A stretch of 64,000 bases of DNA from Candidatus Makaraimicrobium thalassicum (lineage in GTDB: Bacteria; Omnitrophota; Gorgyraeia; Tantalellales; Tantalellaceae): NCBI GenBank assembly GCA_003644505.1, contig QNCM01000004.1, forward strand, positions 1 through 64,000, written 5' to 3'. The notes below the pieces were generated by a model that searched no databases, was not told the origin of the DNA, and was given only the letters and a program-made list of their open reading frames with translations. Below are positions 25,148 through 33,628 of this stretch, piece after piece; position 1 is the stretch's first letter; every line of letters starts with the position of its first letter. The position numbers and the translations under genes were made by a program.

Positions 25148-25900
25148 ATGCATCGCATAATATTTCAGTTCGGGTCTTTTACCCTGTATTCTTACGGGCT
25201 GCTTGTAGCAGCCGGTTTTCTGCTTTCCACGATCCTCATACTCCGGGACTCCGAAAAGTTCGGGATGCGCTCTGACAGTATTTTTGACTGTTTGATAGTG
25301 ATCCTCATCGGAGGCCTGATCGGGGGCAGGCTTCTGTTTGTGCTTATCAACTGGGAATACTACTGCCGTTATCCCCTGAGGGCGCTGATGTTCTATGAAG
25401 GCGGCCTGGCTTTTCAGGGGGCCCTTGCAGTGGCCGTGCTGTCGGGAGCGGTGATGTCACGGATAAAAAAGCTTTCTTTCTGGAAGGCCAGTGACCTGAT
25501 AGCTCCGTATATAGCCCTGGGCCAGGCAGTAGGGCGAATAGGCTGTTATCTTAACGGCTGCTGTTACGGCAGGGTCATTGAAAGAGGAATAGGGGTTACG
25601 TTTCCCGGAGAGACGGTGATGAGGATACCCACACAGACTTACTCGAGCCTGTTTCTTCTTATGATTTTTATGGTCCTCATCGCGCTGAGGAAAAGGCGGC
25701 TTTTTGACGGATACCTTTTTACCATGTATATGATCTTATATGCGTCTTTCAGATTTTTTATGGATTTTATGCGGGGCGACAACCTCGCCGTTTTTCTCGG
25801 CATAAGGATCTCCCAGATCATAAGCATAGGTATGTTTCTGTGCGGTATCATCGTTTATATCGTCCTGTCGAGAGCAAAGAAGCGCGGAAATGAAAATTGA
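25148..25900 (+). CDS. lgt: prolipoprotein diacylglyceryl transferase Lgt
   Basis: Membrane enzyme that transfers diacylglycerol to the lipobox cysteine, upstream of LspA in the pathway. 250 residues with about seven membrane segments; GLIGGRLLFVL, YEGGLAFQGAL and the signature ALGQAVGRIGCYLNGCCYG are present, as is RFFMDFMRGD near the end. Paired with lspA here, so both maturation steps are co-located. Confidence 0.95.
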   Translation: MHRIIFQFGSFTLYSYGLLVAAGFLLSTILILRDSEKFGMRSDSIFDCLIVILIGGLIGGRLLFVLINWEYYCRYPLRALMFYEGGLAFQGALAVAVLSGAVMSRIKKLSFWKASDLIAPYIALGQAVGRIGCYLNGCCYGRVIERGIGVTFPGETVMRIPTQTYSSLFLLMIFMVLIALRKRRLFDGYLFTMYMILYASFRFFMDFMRGDNLAVFLGIRISQIISIGMFLCGIIVYIVLSRAKKRGNEN

Positions 25901-25909
25901 GTGTATCAC

Positions 25910-26830
25910 ATGCCGCAAAATGAAGAACTCAGATTCACGGTAAGTCATGAGGATGCCGGGACCCGCATGGATAAATGCATAACGCTTAAAGTAGGTGAGG
26001 GGTATTCCAGAACTCATGTAAAGTTTCTCATGGACAGCGGGTTTGTCCGCGTTAACGGAGAGACGGTCAAGCCTCATTATATTGCGCGTGAGGGGGACGC
26101 GGTTTTTGTCGGATTGGCGCCCCTGCCGGAGATAGATGATGTGGAACCGGAGGACATCCCGTTGAATATACTGTACGAGGACGACTGGATCATCGTGGTG
26201 GACAAACCGGCCGGTATGGTTGTTCATCCCGGAGCGGGGAACAGGACAGGGACACTGGTAAGCGCGCTTCTCTATCACTGCGGTGAATTGCCCGAAGCGG
26301 GAGACAGCCTCAGACCCGGGATCGTGCACAGACTGGATAAAGATACATCAGGCGTTATAGTAGCGGCTAAGAACTTCCGGGCTTTGAGGTCACTGGCAAA
26401 ACAGTTCCAGGGGAGGGCTGTCCGAAAATGGTATGTAGCGCTGGTAAAGGGACGTGTCGAGATGGATAACGGCATCGTTGAAGCGCCCGTGGCAAGGCAT
26501 GCGGTGGACCGAAAAAAGATGAACGTCGACTACGCGGGAGGTAAAGAAGCCTGCACGCTTTATCATGTTATCCAAAGGTTCAGTGATTTCACTTTCCTGC
26601 GTCTGGAACTGAAAACCGGCCGAACGCATCAGATACGTATTCACATGAAGCACCTCGGGCATCCTGTTCTCGGTGATACTAAATACGGCCGTGGCCGTGA
26701 CATGGCCCGGCTGGCGCTTCATTCCGAAACGCTTGGTTTTACCCATCCGGATACCGGCGAGTATATGGAGTTCAGTTCCCCCATGCCGGAGGATATGCAG
26801 GAGGCAGTTGAGAAGGGAAGACATGAATGA
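25910..26830 (+). CDS. rluD: 23S rRNA pseudouridine synthase, RluD type
   Basis: 306 residues with an S4 RNA-binding domain (RMDKCITLKVGEGYSRTHVKFLMDSG-type region, residues 18-70) and a RluA/RluD catalytic domain with HRLDKDTSGV, the aspartate that is the nucleophile. The C-terminus has KTGRTHQIRIHMKHLGHPVLGD. An S4 domain plus this layout favours RluD (U1911/1915/1917 of 23S rRNA) over RluA. ATG 25910 is preferred; GTG at 25901 directly after the lgt stop is possible. Lsp-Lgt-RluD proximity is common. Confidence 0.88.
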   Translation: MPQNEELRFTVSHEDAGTRMDKCITLKVGEGYSRTHVKFLMDSGFVRVNGETVKPHYIAREGDAVFVGLAPLPEIDDVEPEDIPLNILYEDDWIIVVDKPAGMVVHPGAGNRTGTLVSALLYHCGELPEAGDSLRPGIVHRLDKDTSGVIVAAKNFRALRSLAKQFQGRAVRKWYVALVKGRVEMDNGIVEAPVARHAVDRKKMNVDYAGGKEACTLYHVIQRFSDFTFLRLELKTGRTHQIRIHMKHLGHPVLGDTKYGRGRDMARLALHSETLGFTHPDTGEYMEFSSPMPEDMQEAVEKGRHE

Positions 26831-26844
26831 CCGGGAGATGAGCT

Positions 26845-28137
26845 ATGGATTGGAAGATCAAAAAGGCCAGTGGAGGATTAAAAGGCGAATTATCGGTTCC
26901 GTCTGATAAGAGCATTTCACACAGGGCAGTAATGTTCGGGTCGATATCCCGCGGGAAATGCCGTATACGCAATTTTCTTTTCAGCGAGGACTGCATGCGG
27001 ACACTTGAGGCGTTCCGCAGCATGGGTACGGAAATAGCCAGGAAGGATGGCACGGTCACGGTTCAGGGAAAAGGCCTGAAAGGGCTTGCCCCGCCGCCGG
27101 AGGAGCTTTATCTCGGGAATTCCGGAACAGCCATGCGCATACTGGCGGGGGTACTTGCGGGACAGGAGTTCACCACTGTCCTTACCGGAGATAAATCCCT
27201 TTCGCAGCGCCCCATGCATCGTATCATAGAACCTCTCTCGCTGATGGGGGCGGAGATCGAGCCGGTGGAAGGAGGGGCTCACGCGCCTCTGAGGATAAAA
27301 GGGAGAAAAATCCCGCTGAGTTCCGTAAGGTATGAGATGCCTGTAGCCAGCGCGCAGGTAAAATCGTGCGTGCTTGCCGCCGGTTTGTACGCCAGCGGAA
27401 GGACTTCTGTCAGCGAACCTTTTCAGTCAAGGGATCATACCGAACGTATGATGAGATATTTTTCGGCGGACATTAAAAATAAAGGCCTTACGACCGAGAT
27501 CACCGGCTTGAAAGAGCTCGTGCCCGCGCCTCTCGCAGTTCCGGGGGATACATCAAGTGCGGCCTTTTTTATGGTCGGAGCGCTTCTTGTCAAGGGTTCA
27601 CGTCTGATCATACGTAACGTCGGGCTGAATCCCACGAGGACCGGAGTGATTAGCGTCTTGAGGAGGATGGGCGGGGACATCAAGGTTCTCGACCGCCGGG
27701 AAGGTTTTGAGCCTGAGGGTGATCTGGAAATACGGCACTCGCGGTTAAAGGGCACGGTCGTGGAGGCAGAAGAAGTCCCACTGCTGATAGATGAGATCCC
27801 GATCCTCGCGGTTGCGGCTGTTATGGCTGAAGGAATGACAGTGATCAAAGGGGTGAAGGAATTGAAGGTCAAAGAGAGTGACAGAGTAAAAAGTATTGTG
27901 GAAAATTTTTCCCGCATGGGAGTCCGTATCGAGGAGGAAAACGGTTCTCTGCTGATCCCGGGGAGGAACGGTAAAATAGCCGCGTCCGGGCTGGACAGTT
28001 TCGGTGACCATCGCATTGCCATGAGTATGGCCGTTGCGGCCCTGGTTTCTGACGGGGACTGTCTTATCCGGGATACCGCCTGCGTTAACACGTCGTATCC
28101 CGGCTTTCTTTTTGATATCGAGAAGGTAAGAAATTAA
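26845..28137 (+). CDS. aroA: 3-phosphoshikimate 1-carboxyvinyltransferase (EPSP synthase)
   Basis: Sixth step of the shikimate pathway, joining shikimate-3-phosphate with phosphoenolpyruvate. Motifs: PSDKSISHRAVMF at the N-terminus, GNSGTAMRILAGVLAGQ, SQRPMHRII, VASAQVKSCVLAAGLYA, ESDRV and the closing FGDHRIAMSMAVAAL. 430 residues, full length. The first glycine motif GNSGTAMR matches the usual LGNSGTxxR form. A perfect palindrome follows two bases downstream, then a new promoter for mreB. Confidence 0.95.
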   Translation: MDWKIKKASGGLKGELSVPSDKSISHRAVMFGSISRGKCRIRNFLFSEDCMRTLEAFRSMGTEIARKDGTVTVQGKGLKGLAPPPEELYLGNSGTAMRILAGVLAGQEFTTVLTGDKSLSQRPMHRIIEPLSLMGAEIEPVEGGAHAPLRIKGRKIPLSSVRYEMPVASAQVKSCVLAAGLYASGRTSVSEPFQSRDHTERMMRYFSADIKNKGLTTEITGLKELVPAPLAVPGDTSSAAFFMVGALLVKGSRLIIRNVGLNPTRTGVISVLRRMGGDIKVLDRREGFEPEGDLEIRHSRLKGTVVEAEEVPLLIDEIPILAVAAVMAEGMTVIKGVKELKVKESDRVKSIVENFSRMGVRIEEENGSLLIPGRNGKIAASGLDSFGDHRIAMSMAVAALVSDGDCLIRDTACVNTSYPGFLFDIEKVRN

Positions 28138-28161
28138 AAGTTCCAGCCCGGGCTGGAACTT
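28138..28161 (+). repeat. perfect 24-base palindrome after aroA
   Basis: The two halves AAGTTCCAGCCC and GGGCTGGAACTT are exact reverse complements. It follows the aroA stop directly and precedes the mreB promoter. It may help end the aroA transcript, but the bases after it are A-rich rather than a T-run. The core TTCCA-CCCGGG-TGGAA resembles the murD-ftsW hairpin at 10932, so it may be a REP-like repeat. Confidence 0.7.
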
Positions 28162-28176
28162 AAGAACAAAAAAGGT

Positions 28177-28205
28177 TTGACAAAGGTTTTATTGTTTGTT
28201 ACTAT
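28177..28205 (+). promoter_or_regulatory. probable promoter of the mreB operon
   Basis: Perfect TTGACA (28177-28182), 17-base spacer, then TACTAT (28200-28205). Between it and mreB lie an AT-alternating run and a direct repeat of TATATTAGCT (28256-28276 area). It gives mreBCD-mrdA-rodA its own start after aroA. Confidence 0.6.
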
Positions 28206-28298
28206 TTTTAAAGTTTTATGAACGCAAAACCGTGACCTGCCGCGACATTATATATATATATTAGCTCGTATATTAGCTGAACCAAGATTATTCTAGAT

Positions 28299-29360
28299 AT
28301 GATTCAACATCGCTTAATGAAATATTTTGATAGTCTCCTGGGGGTCTTTTCCAGCGACATGGGCATAGACCTGGGGACCGCTTCCACCCTTGTGTATCTA
28401 AAAAATGAAGGCATTGTTCTCTGTGAACCTTCGGTCGTGGCCATAGAGGCAGGGACCTCAAATGTTCTGGCTGTCGGGGAGGAAGCCAAACGCATGCTGG
28501 GAAGGACTCCCGGGAATATTGTCGCGATAAGGCCCATGAAAGACGGAGTTATCGCTGATTTTGAGATCACCGAAAGCATGTTGAGATATTTCATCAAGAA
28601 GGTTCACAATTCCCGCAGGCTGGTCCGTCCGCGGGTCGTTATAGCGATCCCTTCGGGTATTACAGAGGTTGAGAAACGCGCGGTCAAGGATTCCGCTCTT
28701 CATGCGGGTGCCAGAGAGGTCTATATGCTGGAGGAACCGATCGCGGCTTCGATCGGCGTCGGTCTTCCGATACAGGAACCCTCGGGGAACATGATAATAG
28801 ATATCGGCGGCGGGACTACCGAGATGGCAGTGATATCCCTGGCCGGAGTCGTATTCTCAAAGTCTATCCGCATTGGCGGGGATGAGATGGATGAGGCGAT
28901 CATGAATTACCTGAAGCGGACTTACAATCTCATGGTAGGGGAAATGACCTCTGAAGGGATCAAGATAAAGATAGGGGCCGCTTATCCCATGAAAGAAGAG
29001 AAAACAATGGATGTCAAGGGCCGGGATCTTGTCGCGGGACTCCCCAAGATGATCACCATAACCAGCGAGGAGGTCCGTGAGGCGCTTTCCGAGCCGATCG
29101 CCCAGATAGTGGAGGCTGTAAGGATCACGCTGGAGAGGACACCTCCGGAATTATCCGCGGACCTCATAGAAAAGGGATTGATACTTGCCGGGGGCGGGGG
29201 ACTTCTCAGGGGACTGGACAAACTTATTGCAGAGGAGACCGGCCTGCCTGTCCATCTCGCCGATGATCCTTTGACGGCTGTGGCCCTGGGAACGGGAAAG
29301 GTGCTGAGCGAATTGAAGTACCTTAAGAAGTTAACGATTACGGCCGGTCTGCAGAAATAA
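28299..29360 (+). CDS. mreB: rod shape-determining actin homologue MreB
   Basis: Bacterial actin that directs the elongation machinery along the lateral wall. Actin-fold signatures: [14 protein letters not shown] (phosphate 1), the IGVGLPI loop region, [14 protein letters not shown] (phosphate 2) and [12 protein letters not shown] (adenosine). 353 residues from ATG 28299; an ATG at 28317 is possible. In contrast with the FtsA of this window, all nucleotide-binding motifs are canonical. Head of the mreBCD group. Confidence 0.96.
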   Translation: MIQHRLMKYFDSLLGVFSSDMGIDLGTASTLVYLKNEGIVLCEPSVVAIEAGTSNVLAVGEEAKRMLGRTPGNIVAIRPMKDGVIADFEITESMLRYFIKKVHNSRRLVRPRVVIAIPSGITEVEKRAVKDSALHAGAREVYMLEEPIAASIGVGLPIQEPSGNMIIDIGGGTTEMAVISLAGVVFSKSIRIGGDEMDEAIMNYLKRTYNLMVGEMTSEGIKIKIGAAYPMKEEKTMDVKGRDLVAGLPKMITITSEEVREALSEPIAQIVEAVRITLERTPPELSADLIEKGLILAGGGGLLRGLDKLIAEETGLPVHLADDPLTAVALGTGKVLSELKYLKKLTITAGLQK

Positions 29361-29382
29361 GAAAAAATAACAGCTGCTCAAT

Positions 29383-30144
29383 GTGTATAAACTCTCTATC
29401 GAAAAGAAAATCCGGATATTTGCCACATGCCTTCTTGCGTTAGTATTCCTGCTTTTTTTCTCCGGCGTTAGAAAACTTTTCCTCAAAGCATTCCTGTCCC
29501 CCATAAAATTTTATTACAGTGTCAGCCGGTATTGCGGCAGTAAACAGTATCTGGCCGAAGAGAACGAATCCCTGCGTGAGACGATAGGGAGCCTTTCCCT
29601 GGAGGTCGACCGGTTCAGGGATCTGCGGGATGAAAACAAGCGCCTCCGCGCCCTTTTAAAATTCGAAGAGAAGATCCAGTTTGACACTGTCTCCGCCGAA
29701 GTTATCGTGAGAAACCCCAACGACTGGATAGGGTCGTTTGTTATTAACAAAGGGACCGCGGACGGGGTACAAAAGGACTCGGCAGTATGCTCCGCCAGGG
29801 GGTTACTGGGGAAGGTGGTCGAGGCCGGGAAAAACACCAGTTCCGTTATGCTGATAACGCACCCGGGGTTTAAAGCAGGCGCCATGCTGAAAGAATCGCG
29901 TATCAACGGCATTGTAACAGGGGCAGGGAAGGGTAGGGCCAGGATACTTTATCTTCCCATAGACGCGGAAGTAAAGGAGGGCGCTGTTGTCGTCACCGCG
30001 GGATTCAGCCGGTTATTCCCTAAAGGCATAACCATAGGCGAGATCGTTTCCGTGGGCAAAAGTAAGACAGGACTGTATAAGTACGCGACGATCAAACCCT
30101 CCGCGGACTGTTTCAGCCAGGAAGAAGTCCTGTGTATAAAATAA
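29383..30144 (+). CDS. mreC: rod shape-determining protein MreC
   Basis: 253 residues, GTG start. One N-terminal membrane helix (FATCLLALVFLLFFSGV), a long periplasmic coiled coil (EENESLRETIGSLSLEVDRF region, residues 55-95) and the paired beta-barrel domain with VIVRNPNDWIGSFVINKG and VVTAGFSRLFPKGITIGEIV. MreC forms filaments and activates PBP2-RodA. Position between mreB and mreD is standard. Confidence 0.92.
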   Translation: MYKLSIEKKIRIFATCLLALVFLLFFSGVRKLFLKAFLSPIKFYYSVSRYCGSKQYLAEENESLRETIGSLSLEVDRFRDLRDENKRLRALLKFEEKIQFDTVSAEVIVRNPNDWIGSFVINKGTADGVQKDSAVCSARGLLGKVVEAGKNTSSVMLITHPGFKAGAMLKESRINGIVTGAGKGRARILYLPIDAEVKEGAVVVTAGFSRLFPKGITIGEIVSVGKSKTGLYKYATIKPSADCFSQEEVLCIK

Positions 30145-30169
30145 AACTTGAGCCTTGAAGCCTGATAAC

Positions 30170-30646
30170 ATGAAGACACGGTTTTACCTTTACGGCTTGC
30201 TTATCATTTCTGTCCTGGCCCAGGCCATCCTGGTGAGCCGTATCGAACGGTTCCCCGATGTTATCCTGCTTATGGTCGTTTTTACGGGTATTTTCCTGGG
30301 CGGAGCCGACGGTGCGAGTTTTGGTTTTATAGCCGGCTTTTTCAGAGGGTGTCTTTCGGTTGACACGCTTGCTCTGGATATCCTTATCTTTCCGGCGGTG
30401 GGGGCGTTATCTTCACTGCTGCCCAGGATGTTTTACCGGCAGAATCCCGCCGCTCAGGTGATTACTACGGCAACCGCGGCATTTATGGTGATAGCGGCTC
30501 ATACGTTTTATTTAAATATGACCAGCGGCAATGACATCGGCATACCTTTTGTTATCCTCATGAGCCGGCGGTCCCTGATAATGACCGTCCTGGTTTCTCC
30601 GTTTGCATTCGCTTTTCTTAAATGGTTATTAAGACTGAAACCATGA
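30170..30646 (+). CDS. mreD: rod shape-determining protein MreD
   Basis: A 158-residue membrane protein with about five hydrophobic segments and the MreD-like segment FPDVILLMVVFTGIFLGG followed by GFIAGFFRGCLSVDTLALD, resembling the common GFxxGLLxD element. ATG 30170 is preferred over TTG 30155. It overlaps mrdA by four bases. The family is weakly conserved; position and topology carry the call. Confidence 0.85.
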   Translation: MKTRFYLYGLLIISVLAQAILVSRIERFPDVILLMVVFTGIFLGGADGASFGFIAGFFRGCLSVDTLALDILIFPAVGALSSLLPRMFYRQNPAAQVITTATAAFMVIAAHTFYLNMTSGNDIGIPFVILMSRRSLIMTVLVSPFAFAFLKWLLRLKP

Positions 30647-32397
30647 GAACGAAGATATTCGCACTGATCCTGATTTCCTGCATGGCGATCCTTCTGATAA
30701 GCCTGGCCTGTATCCAGGTCGGCTGGCATGAGAGATACAGGGTCATGTCAGAGGGGAACAGGCTGAGAGTGGTTTCTTTGATGGCTCCCCGGGGCTGTAT
30801 TTTTGACAGAAACGGGGATGGCCTGGTAAAGGATGTCCTGTGTTTTAACGTCTCGGTCATTTACAGCCGGATCAAGGACATGGATTCTCTGGCGGATGTT
30901 TTGAGTTCCGTTCTTGAGGTTCCAAGGGGTGAGATCGCCGCAGACATCAAGAAAAGCCGGGAGCAGCCTTATTCGCCTGTCTGCGTTGCCGCTGATGTGG
31001 GGATAGAGAAAGCCATACATCTGGAAGAAAGCGGGGCGGATTACCCGGGCCTTTTGCTTGAGGTATCCGCCAAGCGTGAGTATATACACGGGAACACTGC
31101 GTCGAATACCCTGGGATATGTGGGATGTATAAACCGTTCTGAATTTGAGACGCTGAAACATTACGGTTACCAGATAAACGATCTGGTAGGCAGGGACGGG
31201 ATCGAAAAATATTATGATGAATATCTGAGGGGCAGGCATGGCGGTAAGCAGATCGAAGTCGATCATCGGGGGCGTAAGGTATTAACGCTGGGGTTCAGGG
31301 AACCGAGTCCCGGTAAAGATCTCTATCTGACCATTGATCTGGAGCTTCAGAAGTTCTGTGAGGAGCTTTTGGAGAACAAGAAAGGAGCCATACTGGCCAT
31401 GGATCCTGAGGATGGAGCCATACTGGCCATGGCCAGCGCCCCGGCTTATGACCCCAACATTTTCGTCAGCCGAACCAGAAGACAGGAGATAAATGATCTC
31501 CTGAAGAACAGGGATTATCCTTTGCTTAACAGGGCGATCGGCGGCGCTTACCCGCCGGGTTCGATATTCAAGATCATAGTGGCTACAGGCGCGCTGGAGA
31601 CGGGGGTTGCGACACAGGAAACGGCGTTTAACTGTCCGGGTTATTTTACCCTGGGCAGGGCGACGTTCCACTGCTGGCGGGAAAGCGGCCACGGTATGCT
31701 GGTATTGAAAGAGGGGATAAAAAACTCGTGTAACGTCTATTTTTTCAATCTTGGCCTTCTTCTCGGGGTAGACAGAATATCCGCGTTCGCAAAGGAATTC
31801 GGGTTTGGGGCGTGTACGGGAATAGACCTTCCCGGAGAGACGCCGGGGACGGTCCCGACACGCAACTGGAAGAAGAAGCGTTTCGGTGAGAACTGGTATA
31901 AGGGCGATACCGTGAACTATTCGATAGGGCAGGGATATCTTCTGTGCTCTCCGCTTCAGATAGTCCGGATGATGTCTGTTTTCGCGAATGGAGGTTATCT
32001 GGTGAAACCTTATGTGGTGGAGAAGATCGGAGGAATACCCGTAAGCAGCGGGGCCCGGATCGATCTGAACATATCTCCGGGATCGCTTGAAATCATACGG
32101 GACGCGTTAAGGAAAGTCGTAAACGATCCAAGGGGTACGGGCATGAAAGCGAGACTGGACAATGTTGTGGTCGCTGGGAAAACAGGCACGGCCCAGACCT
32201 CAAAAGAGAAGAATCACGGCTGGTTCGCCGGGTTTGCGCCGTTCGAGAAAGCAAGACTGGCGGTTGTGGTATTTGACGAATACGGCGGTAAAGGCGGTTA
32301 TTACGCGGCTGGAACAGGGGGCAGGGTTTTTCAGAAGGCAGAAGAGCTCGGGCTGCTTAGCGGTGATCGTGATCAACCTGCGGAGGATCGGGACTAA
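30643..32397 (+). CDS. mrdA: elongation-specific peptidoglycan transpeptidase PBP2
   Basis: Class B penicillin-binding protein of the elongasome, 584 residues. One membrane helix, the MAPRGCIFDRNGD segment, a linker domain and a transpeptidase domain with SIFK (serine near residue 307), SCN in KNSCNVYFF and KTGTAQ (near residue 513). The YFFNLG after SCN is typical of PBP2 rather than FtsI. ATG 30643 gives an ATGA overlap with mreD; ATG 30622 is an alternative. Works with RodA, encoded next. Confidence 0.94.
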   Translation: MRTKIFALILISCMAILLISLACIQVGWHERYRVMSEGNRLRVVSLMAPRGCIFDRNGDGLVKDVLCFNVSVIYSRIKDMDSLADVLSSVLEVPRGEIAADIKKSREQPYSPVCVAADVGIEKAIHLEESGADYPGLLLEVSAKREYIHGNTASNTLGYVGCINRSEFETLKHYGYQINDLVGRDGIEKYYDEYLRGRHGGKQIEVDHRGRKVLTLGFREPSPGKDLYLTIDLELQKFCEELLENKKGAILAMDPEDGAILAMASAPAYDPNIFVSRTRRQEINDLLKNRDYPLLNRAIGGAYPPGSIFKIIVATGALETGVATQETAFNCPGYFTLGRATFHCWRESGHGMLVLKEGIKNSCNVYFFNLGLLLGVDRISAFAKEFGFGACTGIDLPGETPGTVPTRNWKKKRFGENWYKGDTVNYSIGQGYLLCSPLQIVRMMSVFANGGYLVKPYVVEKIGGIPVSSGARIDLNISPGSLEIIRDALRKVVNDPRGTGMKARLDNVVVAGKTGTAQTSKEKNHGWFAGFAPFEKARLAVVVFDEYGGKGGYYAAGTGGRVFQKAEELGLLSGDRDQPAEDRD

Positions 32398-32438
32398 GGA
32401 ACCGCGGATAAAACGCGGGACACGGGAAAAGGGACAAT

Positions 32439-33533
32439 ATGATAACAGCCAGGAGAGGACGTATCGATAAGGTTTTATTACTCGCCGTTGTGCTGATCTC
32501 TCTTCTCGGGATCGTTTTCATATACAGCGCGACATGGGACAGGGAGGCAGGCGGAGGCCTGGATGCGCTTGTATTGAAGCAGATACTGTGGGTCACGGCC
32601 GGGTTTGTTTTTCTTTTCATAGCCGCGAACGCGGATTATCTGAAGATTATGGATTTTGCTTATGTAATATACGCCCTGAACCTGGCGGCTCTTGTTTTTC
32701 TTTTATTGTTCGGCGGCGAACGTTACGGCGCCAGACGCTGGATAGATATGGGGCCTGTCTCGCTGCAGCCTTCCGAATTCGTAAAAATTACCGTAATTCT
32801 GGCCCTGGCCGCTTTTTTGGGAGGGAGGCGCGAGAAAATAGCCACGCTCGGAACTTATGCGGGCGCCATTATCCTGATAATGCCTGCTGTTGCCCTGATC
32901 TTTCTCCAGCCGGATCTTGGGACAGCACTTGTATTTATTCCCGTACTTTTTGCCATGTTATTCCTGTGCGGGGGAAGGGTTAAATACATATTTTTGAGCG
33001 TGGCGGCGGGACTGGCAGGCCTGCCTTTTTTTTGGAGTCTCCTGAAGGATTACCAGAAAAACAGGCTTATGGTTTTCATAAATCCGAATCTGGATCCGCT
33101 CGGAGCCGGGTATACCATAATCCAGTCGAAGATCGCGATCGGGTCCGGTGGTATATTCGGGAAGGGCTGGCTCAATGGAACGCAGAGTTATCTGAAATTC
33201 CTTCCCGAGCGGCATACCGATTTCATCTTCTCCGTAATCGGGGAAGAGTGGGGTTTTATCGGTGCCGCGGCATTGATAGGGTTATACGCGCTGCTTATAG
33301 CGCGCGGGATAAGGATCATAGCTGTTGCCGATGATATCTACGGGAAAGCCGTGGCCGCCGGGGTAGTAACACTGATATCTTTCCAGGTTTTCGTGAACAT
33401 ATCGATGACGATCGGGCTCATGCCGGTTGTCGGGCTGCCTCTTCCGGCTATAAGTTACGGCGGATCCAATACCGTTGCCACTCTTATAGGCGCGGGCTTT
33501 TTACTCGCCATAGGCCGTAAGGCCGACCGGTAA
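32439..33533 (+). CDS. rodA: elongation peptidoglycan polymerase RodA (SEDS family)
   Basis: 364 residues with about ten membrane segments. SEDS motifs are clear: IDMGPVSLQPSEFVKITVI, the IFGKGWLNGTQSYLKFLPERHTDFIF region (two parts), VIGEEWGFIG and the C-terminal PAISYGGSNTVATLI. Being next to mrdA identifies it as RodA rather than FtsW. 42 bases separate it from mrdA. Confidence 0.94.
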   Translation: MITARRGRIDKVLLLAVVLISLLGIVFIYSATWDREAGGGLDALVLKQILWVTAGFVFLFIAANADYLKIMDFAYVIYALNLAALVFLLLFGGERYGARRWIDMGPVSLQPSEFVKITVILALAAFLGGRREKIATLGTYAGAIILIMPAVALIFLQPDLGTALVFIPVLFAMLFLCGGRVKYIFLSVAAGLAGLPFFWSLLKDYQKNRLMVFINPNLDPLGAGYTIIQSKIAIGSGGIFGKGWLNGTQSYLKFLPERHTDFIFSVIGEEWGFIGAAALIGLYALLIARGIRIIAVADDIYGKAVAAGVVTLISFQVFVNISMTIGLMPVVGLPLPAISYGGSNTVATLIGAGFLLAIGRKADR

Positions 33534-33541
33534 AAGGGATC

Positions 33542-33588
33542 CAGCCTGACCAGTAGTGAGCATCTCTCTCAGTAAAACTGATACAAAT
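33542..33588 (+). repeat. remnant of the three-arm element family
   Basis: CAGCCTGACCAG followed by GTGAGCATCTCTCTCAG and AAAACTGATACAAA matches the right terminal repeat plus the tail beside elements C and E, without the hairpin body. It occupies the 95-base gap between rodA and the radical SAM gene. Confidence 0.6.
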
Positions 33589-33628
33589 AATCCAAACCTC
33601 TCTCGGGATAGCGCAATATCAGATAGGT

